55,015 nucleotides of DNA, from NCBI GenBank assembly GCA_014621425.1, contig JAANBB010000273.1, forward strand, positions 1-55,015, in the 5' to 3' direction. The position numbers and the translations under genes were made by a program. The notes under the pieces are model-generated. The model made no database searches. It was not told where the DNA came from and was given only the letters and a program-made list of their open reading frames with translations. This DNA comes from Cylindrodendrum hubeiense (lineage: Eukaryota > Ascomycota > Sordariomycetes > Hypocreales > Nectriaceae). Shown here piece by piece: positions 46,701 to 55,015 of the stretch. Position 1 is the stretch's first letter. Every line of letters starts with the position of its first letter.

Positions 46701-48383
46701 GAATGCCGAAGTTCGTCACAGTGGACACCGGCTGAGGATGACGAGCTGCGATGTCTTGTCCGAGAACACTCATATAATTGGTCGTTGATTTCCAGTCTCC
46801 TGTCTACCAAGTCACTCTTCACGTCTGGCGCCGAGCGGCGGACACCATGGGAATGCTTCGAGAGATGGATCAACCTGGAGGGGCTACCAGCGGACATGCA
46901 GAAGACTCAATACTTCAAGGCTTACAATAGCCGAATTGAAGCAGCGCAGCGTGTCATTATGCAACAACACCAGTTGGCTGTACAGCAGGCCAACTCGGCT
47001 GGTGGTGCAGTTACTCCAGTCCGACGACGCCACTCCACACCGCTGAGAGTGGAGAGGCGGCGGAACCAGAAGCACTTGACCCTTATCGACGCTATGAGGA
47101 AGCTGGCTAAGAAGCGGGAGACGACGATTCAGAAGCAGCAGCACACTGCATCTCAGAACGCTGCTAACAAGAAGACCAACGACCCTGTCTCGCAACGACC
47201 GACCAAGACCCCACGGGACTACAGCCTATTGCGCTGGGAACGCGACCAAGCTCTGGCAGAAAAGATGGCGCAGTATGCGCAGAGGCAGGAGACCCAACGA
47301 CGAGTAAGTACCCAAGCAACCGGACTGGACGCGACGGGGAAGCTGACTCTTAACTCCCAGGCTGCCATGGTCGCTAGAGCTGCCCAAGGTCAAGCCGCGC
47401 AGATGGCTGGAAACCCAGGGGCCGCGCAACCCGGTCAGAACGGCGTCCACGCTGCTGCAGCGGCTGTTGCTGGTAACAATATGAACGGCGTCGGCCGCGT
47501 CAATGTTCCCAACCAGCTTGCCGCAGCTGCAGCCGCCGCAGCCGGCCAGGCTCGGCCTCGGATGCCGATGCAATCTCCTGCTAACGGCATGACAGGTGTG
47601 CCGTCGCACATGGCTGGGGGCCTCGTCCCGCCGACGCAGATGAACGGCGTACCGCAGGCTCAGATGCAGGCAGCCATGCAAGGGCAGCACAACCGCATGC
47701 CCATGCCCAATCCCCAGCCAGACGTCAACCTGATGATACGTGCCCAGCGCATTTCAGAGCAGCAGAGAGCTGCCGTCCAGATGCAGCAGTCTCAAGGCCC
47801 CGGAACACCGAGCCAGGCGACTACTACACAGCAGAGCCCGCCCCCTAACATGCGTCCCAATGTCAACGGCGTCAACGGTGTCAATGGCGTTAATGGAGTC
47901 AACGGCATCAGCCAGCAGAGCTTCATTAACAACGCCCAAGCCATGATGGCGTCGTTTAATGCCACTAACAACCAACACTCCACTCCTCCGGCCAACGGCC
48001 TCCACATGCCCTCCGGCCCGGCCGGCTCCCCAGCGCCTCGGCCGCAGCCTCAACTCCCGCCTGGTATCGCCAACCAGCTTAACCAGCTCGAGGCGCAGTT
48101 TCGCGCCAAGAACCCGAACCTCACCCCTGAGCAGGTCCGCCAGCTTGCCACAGAGCATCTCACCCGCGCCATGATGGCCCAGCGCCAGTCAGCCATGAAC
48201 GCTGCCGCTGGAGCTAACGGCCAGCCCGGCCTTGCTGGCAGTATCGCTGCTACAACCAGCCCTCACCAGTACGCCGCTCTGCTCCGCCAGCAGCAGCAGG
48301 CCCAAGCCAGCCAGGCCGCCGGTAGCCCCGCGCAACACCAGCGACAAGCCAGTGGGAGTGCGACGCCTTCGGTGGGCAAGTAA
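43774..48383 (+). CDS. vid21: NuA4 subunit Vid21/Eaf1 (HSA-SANT scaffold)
   Basis: Exons 43774-43835, 43913-44065, 44159-47303 and 47361-48383 (4383 nt, 1460 aa). Eaf1/Vid21 is the scaffold of the NuA4 histone acetyltransferase. The N-terminus (SRKRKLRELFAVAT) is conserved in fungal Vid21. A long disordered Pro/Ala/Glu region follows. The HSA domain, which binds actin-related proteins, starts near residue 662 (PSQWDVMLQEMKWMRTDFRE). The SANT/Myb domain lies at ~925-1000 (QWTPAEDDELRCLVREHSYNW, TPWECFERWINLEGL). The C-terminal third is Gln/Asn/Ala/Met-rich, with NGV repeats near residue 1286 and poly-Gln. The third intron (47304-47360, 57 nt) has no stop and keeps the frame; unspliced, the protein would have 1479 aa. 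The first ATG with MTEVGSADLSRLLQSKR fits the family start. Confidence 0.93.
47304..47360 (+). other. Probable 57-nt intron in VID21, frame-neutral and stop-free
   Basis: The donor GTAAGT follows the codons for QRR, TTAAC lies 10 nt before the acceptor, and the acceptor is CCCAG. Length 57 is a multiple of three and all 19 codons are sense, so both spliced and retained forms would be translatable. Confidence 0.7.
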
Positions 48384-48907
48384 AGAAGCACCTAGTGGTC
48401 GCGTGAGCGCCCAAGACAGGTCTATGAGTTGATGTGCAATTTCGGAATTGTCTTACTGCGCGTGCAAGCGAGGATGGCCTTGTTTGGTTCCCGCTGGATG
48501 GAATGGATTGGGATGGCTACTTGGAACATATCTTGTACATACATATTAATCGTTGTCGAGGCCTACGTACATACTCACTCGACGTTTGATTGCCCAAAAG
48601 TGGCGACAAGTTACAATCTCAAACGACCCCATTCCCGAGTGACCGCCGTATTTCAAGCCTGCGCTGTATTGGCAATCCTGGGAGACCCAACTCTCGCTTG
48701 TTTGCTCACTCGCCGAGTTGCTCTTGTAAAGGACACAATAGCCGCAGCTTGATCCGAAGATGTCTAAATTCTCATGTTCGCTACCTTGGATCATCCATCT
48801 ATCATGAGAAACTTAGATTCTATCAGGAAGCCCAACGCCATTCATGCGACAAAATAATACAATCCAATCCCATCCCGAAAGACCCTCATGCAATCCACAT
48901 AATTCTC
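48384..48907. terminator. Convergent 3' region of VID21 and NHX1
   Basis: 524 bp between convergent stop codons, presumably both 3'UTRs and terminators. No precise polyadenylation signal is assigned and no gene is supported. Confidence 0.45.
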
Positions 48908-51157
48908 TCAACTTGATCCGTCGTTTCCGTTTCCATTACCGCTCGCCCGCGGCCCATCGCCATGGAGCAGTAGCCTAGGCTTGATGAAATCCTCGTCCAG
49001 CTGGTGGAAGACGCTGGCTGGGTCGTCGGCGGCCCACAACTGCCGGATCGCGCCCGTCGCAGTAATGGCTGGCGCGGACGCTTCTCCCGAGGACGCAAAC
49101 GTGCCGCTGCTGGTCGCCGGCGGAGGAAGGGTGCTCGCGCGGGGGAGCGGGGAGCGGCGGGCTGGCGGCGGCAGATCAGAGGTATCAATGTCACTACCAA
49201 TATCTGAGTCGTCGGTGTTGGCGCGAAGTAGGTCGGATCGCTCGAATTCGTCAGGGTGCCTCATGGAGTTCTTGCGACTCTTGCTGGAAGGGCGAGTCCC
49301 CCCTGTGTGTGGTGATGAGGCGCCAGAGACATAGCTGGCCCCCTGACCCGCCTCGAGGCTGTTGAGCGCCACGCTGCCGTTTCTTCGAGGGTTGAAACCC
49401 AACCCGGTTCCGGATCGCTTCACCTGGATGCCACCATTGAAGGACTCAATGTCAAACTCGTCGTCACTATCGATCTCCTCGACGACGCCGGTGCGGATAC
49501 CAAGGATCTCGAGCATTCGGGCTGTGGTACCGCCAAAGATGATGACTGTGAGCACGACAACAACCAAGACGGTGGCCCTGAGCGCATACGAGTTCTCTCC
49601 CGTGAGGAGAGCCGCAAGAGCCACACCGACAGCTCCACGAAGACCAGCCCAGTAGAGCATGGCTTGGTAGTTGTACGGCAACTCGTCGCCAACCTCAAGG
49701 CCGCGTCTGCGCGCTCGGTATTTGTGGAACCAGTTAATGGCCCTAGATAGGGGAAAGACAGCGACCCATCTAGCGGCACACACAGCCAGGATGGTTACGA
49801 TAATCAGAGGCGGTTGGAACACTAGGGCATTATCCGTGAACAGTGCTAGGCCGAGATAGATGAAGATGAAGTTCTCGGACAACTGCGCCAGGATTTGGAA
49901 AAAGAACTTTGTCGTAAGCTGAGTTCGCCTCGACATGTTGAAGTAGGCGTAGTGCTTGAGGGTGATACCGCAGAAGAGCAGTGACACGATACCTGAGGAC
50001 ATATGAGTATAATGAATCAAAGCAGAAATTAAGGATTTCAAAAGGCGAGCAGCATACCAGACATGTGTAGTCCATGGGAGAAAAAGTACGTGGCGTAGGC
50101 AATGAGGATGACCAAACAGCTCTCAATCTTGGGGAACCGGCGGAGGTAAGTGAACTTGAGCAGCAGCGCGGTACCCACGCCGACCAGGAAACCAATAAGC
50201 ATACTGCCGAAGAAGACGAGCAAAAAGATGCCGGTACCCTCGAAGAAGCTGATGATGCCAAGATTGCCGGCCTCGCCCTTGTTGTACTTCTGCGCCGTCT
50301 CGAAGATAACGATGGCAATGGCATCGTTGAGGATGGACTCGCCAAAGATGATCGTGTACAGCTTAGGGTCGACCTTGTAGGTGTTGAAGATGGCCAGAAT
50401 GGTGACGGGATCGGTGGCGGAGAGGGTTGCGCCGACGGAAATGGCATCGACAAACGAGATGTCCAGAGACCCAGGTACCCAGCTGAAGAGGTAAAGAATC
50501 AGGCCGATGACAATAGCCGAGAGGAAGGTGCCGGCGAAGGCAAAGGTCAGGATGGTGCCTATGTTTCGGAAGAAGTTGGCCTGGTGCAGCTCGTAGCCCG
50601 AGGACAGGATAATGGGGGGTAGCAGGAGGTTGAAGAAGATCTGGTAATCGAAGCTAATGAGGTTTCGAATTGAGTCGCCCGAGGTGATGAGGAGAACTAG
50701 ACCGACAATCATTCCTACGTGAAGAACAAGGTAAGCATGGGCCAGAGATGGGAAGTCGGGGTTGTGGGCTTACCAGCGAAGATGGAGATGACGGTTTCGT
50801 GGATGGCCGTGACCTTCTTCATCTGCACCAAGTAGCTAGTGAAGAAGGCGATGATGAGCAGCATGATGGAGATGAACAGCGCCCATGCTGCGAACAGCTC
50901 CTTCTTGGCGGAGTCGCCCTCTGTGAGACATGATTAGCATGGCCCAAGGCAAGTCACCATCGCGACAAATGTGCGACAAATGTACAGCAGTCGTCGTAGT
51001 CGGAACTCGCATCAACGCACCTTCGGGGTCGGACTCGTCATCGTCTCGCTCTGTTCGCAATTCGTTAGCTTCGTGTCGCGAGGACGGGATGCATGGCAGG
51101 GAGATGCGACGTACGGAGGAGCCTGAAGCCCATAGAGGCGAGCTCGCCGGAGATCAT
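48908..51157 (-). CDS. nhx1: Endosomal/vacuolar Na+(K+)/H+ exchanger, NHX family
   Basis: Exons 51157-51115, 51050-51021, 50920-50774, 50714-50058 and 49992-48908 (1962 nt, 653 aa). The protein exchanges cytosolic Na+ or K+ for lumenal H+ in late endosomes and vacuoles, affecting pH, salt tolerance and sorting. About 11-12 membrane segments are visible. The NHE/CPA1 signature FFNLLLPPIILSSGYEL, the ATDPVTILAIF stretch and GESILNDAIAIVIFE (acidic cation-site region) are intact. RRTQLTTKFFFQILAQLSENFIF and YWAGLRGAVGVALA also match. The ~220-residue cytosolic tail is Ser/Pro-rich, with an acidic segment (EEIDSDDEFDIESFNGG). Exon 2 is only 30 nt and encodes the acidic DDDESDPE. The start (MISGELASMGF) is tentative, although the frame closes perfectly. 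Confidence 0.93.
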
Positions 51158-52667
51158 GGTTGCTGTGGCGCGCGGTGCGTCGTCGAGGCCTTGGGGGGGG
51201 AGCTATATGCGATGGTTGCGGGACACGACAGCCGAAATGGCCTACGCCAGCCGAGTCAGCGACGTCGCAGGGTACATGAATTGGCGGAGTCGAAGCTGTG
51301 GAGGCTGTGGAAGCTGGGGACGACCGGCGGATAGCGACGTGTGCAGGACCGGGTCGGAGATGGAGGATTGAGGATCGAGGATCGAGAATCGCTGAAGGGC
51401 GACGTATGAAGACGAAGGAGAGTTCCGTCAGGTGTGGTTGATTTATTCGACTGCCTGGTTCTGGGGGTGCGCGTGTCATGGCTGGGCGTGGGAAGGCGAC
51501 GACAGCTCTCCACAAGGGCCCCTGCTGATTGGCCTGGCGCCCCACGCACTGCACACCACTACTACCACCACTAATCTGTGCTACTACCACCACCACAGCA
51601 GCGGCCGTTGTACCGCTGGGCGCCCTGCAAATGAACCACCTCCTAACCTAGGGAAGGGAACTCGGCGCCGGACCGCCCATCGAGATCAGCTACGCTGCAT
51701 CCAGCCGGTGATTGCGCATGTACGTCTTCTCCGAGTCTGGATTAGTAGGTAGGTGCTTTCTTTGGGGCTGGCTCTCGGGTTTGTTTTAATTTATTTTATA
51801 GAGAAACAAATAGGAAGAGCCTTGATCCACCGGTTTCTTTCTTCTCCATGAGCTATACGCGGAGGAATCTAGCCACGAAGATCAGGCCTGAGCTTAATGC
51901 TGACATTGAGTTTCAGGCGGTCAGCTCTGGCGCCGTCACTAACACTTCCCCGTACTGGCAACACAGACCACAACGGCTTTATAGTCGAAGGCACATGTCC
52001 AGATTTGCAGGAGTCACCTCTTTCAATTACTGTAACAATCACCACATGCGATCGGATCGGTGGCCAGTACGGAGTACGTAGTAGAAGGCATTGTCTGCTT
52101 GTCTCCTGGTCTGCTTGTCTCCTGGTCTCCTGCCACTATGCACTTCGCAGGGTTGCAATACCCCCTTATTCCTGTTCCAGTGTAATTAGACCCTCTCTAG
52201 CAATCACTGTCACGCCTAAAACGAAGGGGAGCCTCCACTAAAGCATGCAACCCGGCGGGGCACTGTTCGCAACCTGGGGGAAGAAGGGGGGACTTTGGAA
52301 GTGGGGGTCGATGCCCAGAGGCGGGTGCTCTAGGGTCGTCTAGGGGTTGTTCCTGGTGCGGCTCTTCAGTGGCCCCGTCCACTAAAAATTGCCATGGAGG
52401 GAGAGCTGGCTTTGACGCAGGCAGCCTCCAACCAAACGCCGGCCAGCCGTCTCACGCTCCCAATTCGCCGTTTCGTTTCTACTTCCCCAGCGCCGGCCTC
52501 CACGTTTTCGCAACCGTGCCCGCTCCCCTCCGATATCCAGCCCTGTCTCCACGCTTCCATTGCCGTATTGTCGCTTTGTCGCATTGTCGCATTGCCGCTC
52601 CAGCTCGAATCTCAACCGCTCCCCTCGACCTACCCCGAGGCCATTTGCTCCAGGATCGTCGCCGGCC
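51158..52667. other. Divergent intergenic region NHX1/ARL3
   Basis: 1.5 kb between divergent genes. It contains both promoters and leaders: the ARL3 leader at ~52430-52667 is C/T-rich. A perfect 16-bp direct repeat lies at 52095-52126. Short GC-rich frames exist on both strands, but none is convincing. Confidence 0.5.
52095..52126. repeat. Two tandem copies of a 16-bp unit
   Basis: ctgcttgtctcctggt is perfectly duplicated in tandem, followed by a partial ctcctg. It lies in the NHX1/ARL3 intergenic region. Confidence 0.9.
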
Positions 52668-53309
52668 ATGTACCACCTCGCCAAGGGCATCTATCGCTAT
52701 GCGACCAGCAAGGAGGAATACTCCGTCATCCTCCTCGGCCTAGACAACGCCGGCAAGACCACCTTCCACGAGCAGGTCAAGTCCATGTTCATCCCGAACG
52801 CTCCCGAGCCCAAGCTCAAGACGGTGCCCACCGTCGGCCAGAATGTCTCGACCATTCCGCTGGCTGACATGTACCTGAAGCTGTGGGATGTCGGTGGCCA
52901 GCACTCTCTGCGCAACCTCTGGCAGAGCTACTACGCCAGCTGCCACGCCATCGTCTTCATCATCGACAGCACCGACATTGGCGACGGAAACCTCGAGCAC
53001 GACGAGAGCGACGACCGCCTGGAGGAGTGCCGCCTCGTCCTCGAGGATGTTCTGCAGCACTCCGAGACCGAGGGCGTGCCCCTGCTTATCCTCGCCAACA
53101 AACAAGACCGAGAAGACTGCGTCGAAACGATCCGAATCAAGGAAGGGCTGGTGAAGAAGGTGATGGAGGGCGACAAGGGCTCGAGCATCCGCGACTCGCG
53201 GGTCTTGTCCATGAGCGCCCTCACCGGCGAGGGCGTTAAGGAAGCCATCGACTGGGTACGCACCCGAGTGCAGTGGAATAAAGAGTCACGACCACCCCTG
53301 ATGCGGTAG
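52668..53309 (+). CDS. arl3: Arl3/ARFRP1-type small GTPase
   Basis: A single exon of 213 aa. Arl3 (animal ARFRP1) acts at the trans-Golgi, where it recruits Arl1 and its golgins. G1 is GLDNAGKTT (residues 24-32), with TVG of G2 near residue 46, WDVGGQ of G3 (~70-75), NKQD of G4 and the SALTGEG G5 region. No Gly2 is present; the protein starts MYHLAKG, as in family members that are N-terminally acetylated by NatC rather than myristoylated and that bind Sys1. An insertion with acidic residues (GDGNLEHDESDDRLEE) follows the IIDSTD strand, also family-typical. The start is the first ATG giving the family N-terminus; no ATG extends the frame upstream. Confidence 0.95.
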   Translation: MYHLAKGIYRYATSKEEYSVILLGLDNAGKTTFHEQVKSMFIPNAPEPKLKTVPTVGQNVSTIPLADMYLKLWDVGGQHSLRNLWQSYYASCHAIVFIIDSTDIGDGNLEHDESDDRLEECRLVLEDVLQHSETEGVPLLILANKQDREDCVETIRIKEGLVKKVMEGDKGSSIRDSRVLSMSALTGEGVKEAIDWVRTRVQWNKESRPPLMR

Positions 53310-53312
53310 CCA

Positions 53313-53352
53313 TGCCTTCTGCCTTCTGCCTTCTGCCTTCTGCCTTCTGCCT
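53313..53352. repeat. TGCCTTC heptamer tandem in the ARL3 3'UTR
   Basis: About 5.6 perfect copies of a 7-bp unit begin four bases after the ARL3 stop codon. Confidence 0.9.
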
Positions 53353-53578
53353 GGCGCGTGTAATGGGTTACGAGCTACGATACCGACTTTGCTCGGAAGC
53401 CGAGAGACGCGAGACGCGAGACTCTCGGCGGCGTACGGATGGGGGTTCACCTGGGTCATCATCTTGGTCTTGCATGCATGGGAATATGGAGCGGCCTAGC
53501 CAGCTTTTGTCTGGGGTATCATGCTTCTATATTTTTGTCCTTATTTTTGCTATTTTGGTTGCGCCATAGATATCATCG

Positions 53579-54515
53579 TCACCTGTCGTTTTCCGCCGTC
53601 AGTTCCGCCATGAACCCTCCCTTGTCTCTCCGTTTCGCATCATCTGCCAGTTTCCTCTCCACCAGGTCTGTCAGCTCCTTGGACCTGTTCAACGCTCCTG
53701 TGGCGCACTGGATGAACAACGGCGCATCGAGAGCCGCACCTCCGAACTTGGCAATCTGGCAGAGCTCGCCGTGCTTGTTGATGCTGTATGTGCATGTGCT
53801 CACTCGCAGCTGCTCCTCCAGCCATGTCGTATCCACGAGGATTTGCTCGCCCTCCTCGCCGAAGAAGCTGAAGGTCACACAGAAGGGTGAGTGTAGCCAG
53901 CTCAGAGGCACCGGCTCTCGCTCAGCAGAGGTGTAAATAGTGAGCGTCTCCCCCTCAATGCTGGAGTCGGGTTTTCGGAAATGTCGAAGGGCTGCGACCA
54001 CGGCCAGACAGGCGCAGTCGGTGAGGTTTCCATCGTGTGTGAGTACGTGGAGGTCGACTCTGATGGACCAGCACTTCTGGCCCGCGATTAAACATAGTGA
54101 CTCGGTATCCAGGGCACCAGATCTTCGAATTGTCTTCTCAAGCAGCCGGGATAGCAGAACCTCCTCCATAGAGGGGCGGTTGACTTCATATGAAGGAGCG
54201 ATCATTGGACTAAGTTCTGAAGTGATTGTGAAGACTCCATCAAAAGGACGGTCCGTATATGGCACCGTCACCTCAGCTGAGACCTTGGCCAGTACTCTAT
54301 ATAGCTAGTTAGTAACTGTGTGCGAAATCAAGACTCGTCAATCGAACGTACCTCGTCTTCCCAAACTTGACCTCAGCTACACCATACTCATCGCCAAAGG
54401 TGAGTTCCAGCGACCGGAACTGGTCGAATTTGCGCCCGTCTACCCGCAGACCCTCTTCTAGGGCCTGGGTGACAAAGGTCCTTTCGGAAAGAGACGGTTC
54501 AGCTTCTCGAGGCAT
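53579..54515 (-). CDS. rrp45: Exosome RNase PH-ring subunit Rrp45
   Basis: Exons 54515-54352 and 54296-53579 (882 nt, 293 aa). Rrp45 (animal EXOSC9) is one of six RNase PH-like proteins forming the exosome ring that channels RNA to Rrp44 and Rrp6. The start MPREAEPSLSERTFV, then ALEEGLRVDGRKFDQFRSLEL and a FG.EYGVAEVKFGKTRVLAKVSAEV strand pair, match the family. PFDGVFTITSELSPMIAP and LTHDGNLTDCACLAVVAAL are the other RNase PH hallmarks. Length is normal, and no C-terminal extension such as that of human EXOSC9 is present. A 55-nt intron interrupts the first strand region; its acceptor is TATATAG with CTAAC upstream. The gene is divergent to CWC15 and convergent to ARL3. Confidence 0.94.
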
Positions 54516-54771
54516 GGCGATGTGTCTATTTTTCCTGTTTGTTGGGGGTTTCAAGGCTTTCAGAGGGGCTTTAGACGGCGCTGAATTTCATACTAAAAGA
54601 TCGTGGGGCTGTGAGATCACCGAGGAATTCTGCCGGGCGGTGAGCTCGCATTTCACATGGGCCAGCAGCCTTTGGCGCGTTCCGGCGACCTGCAAGCACA
54701 CGACAACCCAGTCGACGCCGTCATATCTCCTCTACGATTTCTCCCATTGGCACTTTGGAAACCGAATCGCC
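54516..54771. promoter_or_regulatory. Short divergent promoter RRP45/CWC15
   Basis: Only 256 bp separate the two divergent start codons, so both promoters and leaders share it. I see no clear TATA box. An ATG frame crossing this region on the plus strand is not supported as a gene. Confidence 0.6.
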
Positions 54772-55015
54772 ATGACTACCGCTCACAGACCCACCTTTGA
54801 TCCCGTCCGTCCTCCCAAAGCTGCCCGTTTCCATCCAAGCTAACGTCTCCCAGGCCGTTGGTAAAGAGGCCCTCCGCGGCCCTGCCTATCACCAGCGCCT
54901 CCTCCCCGCCCACACCCAGCTCAAGTACCGCCAAGCCGGCCAGGGCGGCGAAGCTGACGGATCGACCCGCGACCTTGCCGCTGAGCTGCTCGCCGCCGAG
55001 GCCGCCTTCTCCAAG
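54772..55015 (+). CDS. cwc15: Pre-mRNA splicing factor Cwc15/Cwf15, 3'-truncated
   Basis: Exons 54772-54804 and 54854-55015, open at the window edge (65 residues visible; the family is ~230). Cwc15 is a component of the Prp19/NTC-associated spliceosome. The N-terminus MTTAHRPTFDP, spliced to AVGKEALRGPAYHQRLLPAH, is highly characteristic of the family, followed by TQLKYRQAGQGG and LAAELLAAEAAFSK. The 49-nt intron has a GTCCGT donor, which is unusual, but GCTAAC and CCCAG at the 3' end are standard. Without splicing the frame would stop after 23 codons. Confidence 0.92.

Noticed and set aside
50074..50622. 182-codon plus-strand frame opposite the NHX1 membrane region
   Set aside because: Antisense shadow of the NHX1 transmembrane exon; acidic/Gly-rich as expected from complementing hydrophobic codons.
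1..55015. Secondary-metabolite cluster or other multi-gene accessory system
   Set aside because: No polyketide synthase, NRPS, terpene cyclase, cluster-type transcription factor or linked transporter set is present; the single glycosyltransferase and exchanger are housekeeping types.

Overview
The window is nuclear DNA from a filamentous ascomycete (Pezizomycotina, most likely Sordariomycetes). The evidence is dense single genes on both strands, short introns (mostly 46-100 nt, GT...AG with CTAAC/CTGAC-like branch points), and fungal-type proteins throughout: a Tel1 with a TAN motif, Mip1 with a fungal C-terminal extension, a Vid21/Eaf1 with HSA and SANT domains, and a DUF1760/Ybp-type protein. 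I see no operons, plasmid genes, phage, CRISPR, rRNA, credible tRNA or intact transposon. All splice sites were placed by eye. They are supported by protein motifs crossing the junctions and by total coding lengths divisible by three, not by transcript data.

Layout. 1-1012 (-): 3'-truncated unknown protein with a PPANMG repeat. 1013-5068: gene-poor stretch. 5069-7266 (-): four-exon ankyrin-like protein with a STAND/PigL-type N-terminus. 8218-10836 (-): cullin-4. 11456-20606 (-): seven-exon TEL1 (2946 aa). A 615-bp divergent promoter separates it from NUP192 at 21222-26502 (+). 27278-28934 (-): SLX8-type RING protein. 30437-33900 (+): mitochondrial DNA polymerase MIP1, preceded by a 6-codon uORF. 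35089-36951 (+): Ybp/Alf4/glomulin-family protein. 36952-38018: intergenic with an 18-G run. 38019-41420 (+): sterol-type glycosyltransferase with an unusual C-terminus. 41717-42778 (-): SPP2. 43774-48383 (+): VID21/EAF1. 48908-51157 (-): endosomal Na+/H+ exchanger. 52668-53309 (+): ARL3/ARFRP1. 53579-54515 (-): RRP45. 54772-55015 (+): start of CWC15.

Functional themes. Several genes serve genome maintenance (TEL1, SLX8, CUL4, MIP1, VID21), RNA processing (SPP2, CWC15, RRP45) or endomembrane traffic (NHX1, ARL3, perhaps the glycosyltransferase). They do not form a pathway cluster; this looks like a conserved core chromosomal region. The accessory-looking parts are the gene-poor stretch with the ankyrin/STAND-like gene, and the low-complexity intergenic piece at 37.2-37.7 kb. 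I found no convincing new multi-gene system. The most interesting single items are the glycosyltransferase C-terminus, a stop-free 57-nt intron in VID21, and the uORF directly in front of MIP1.
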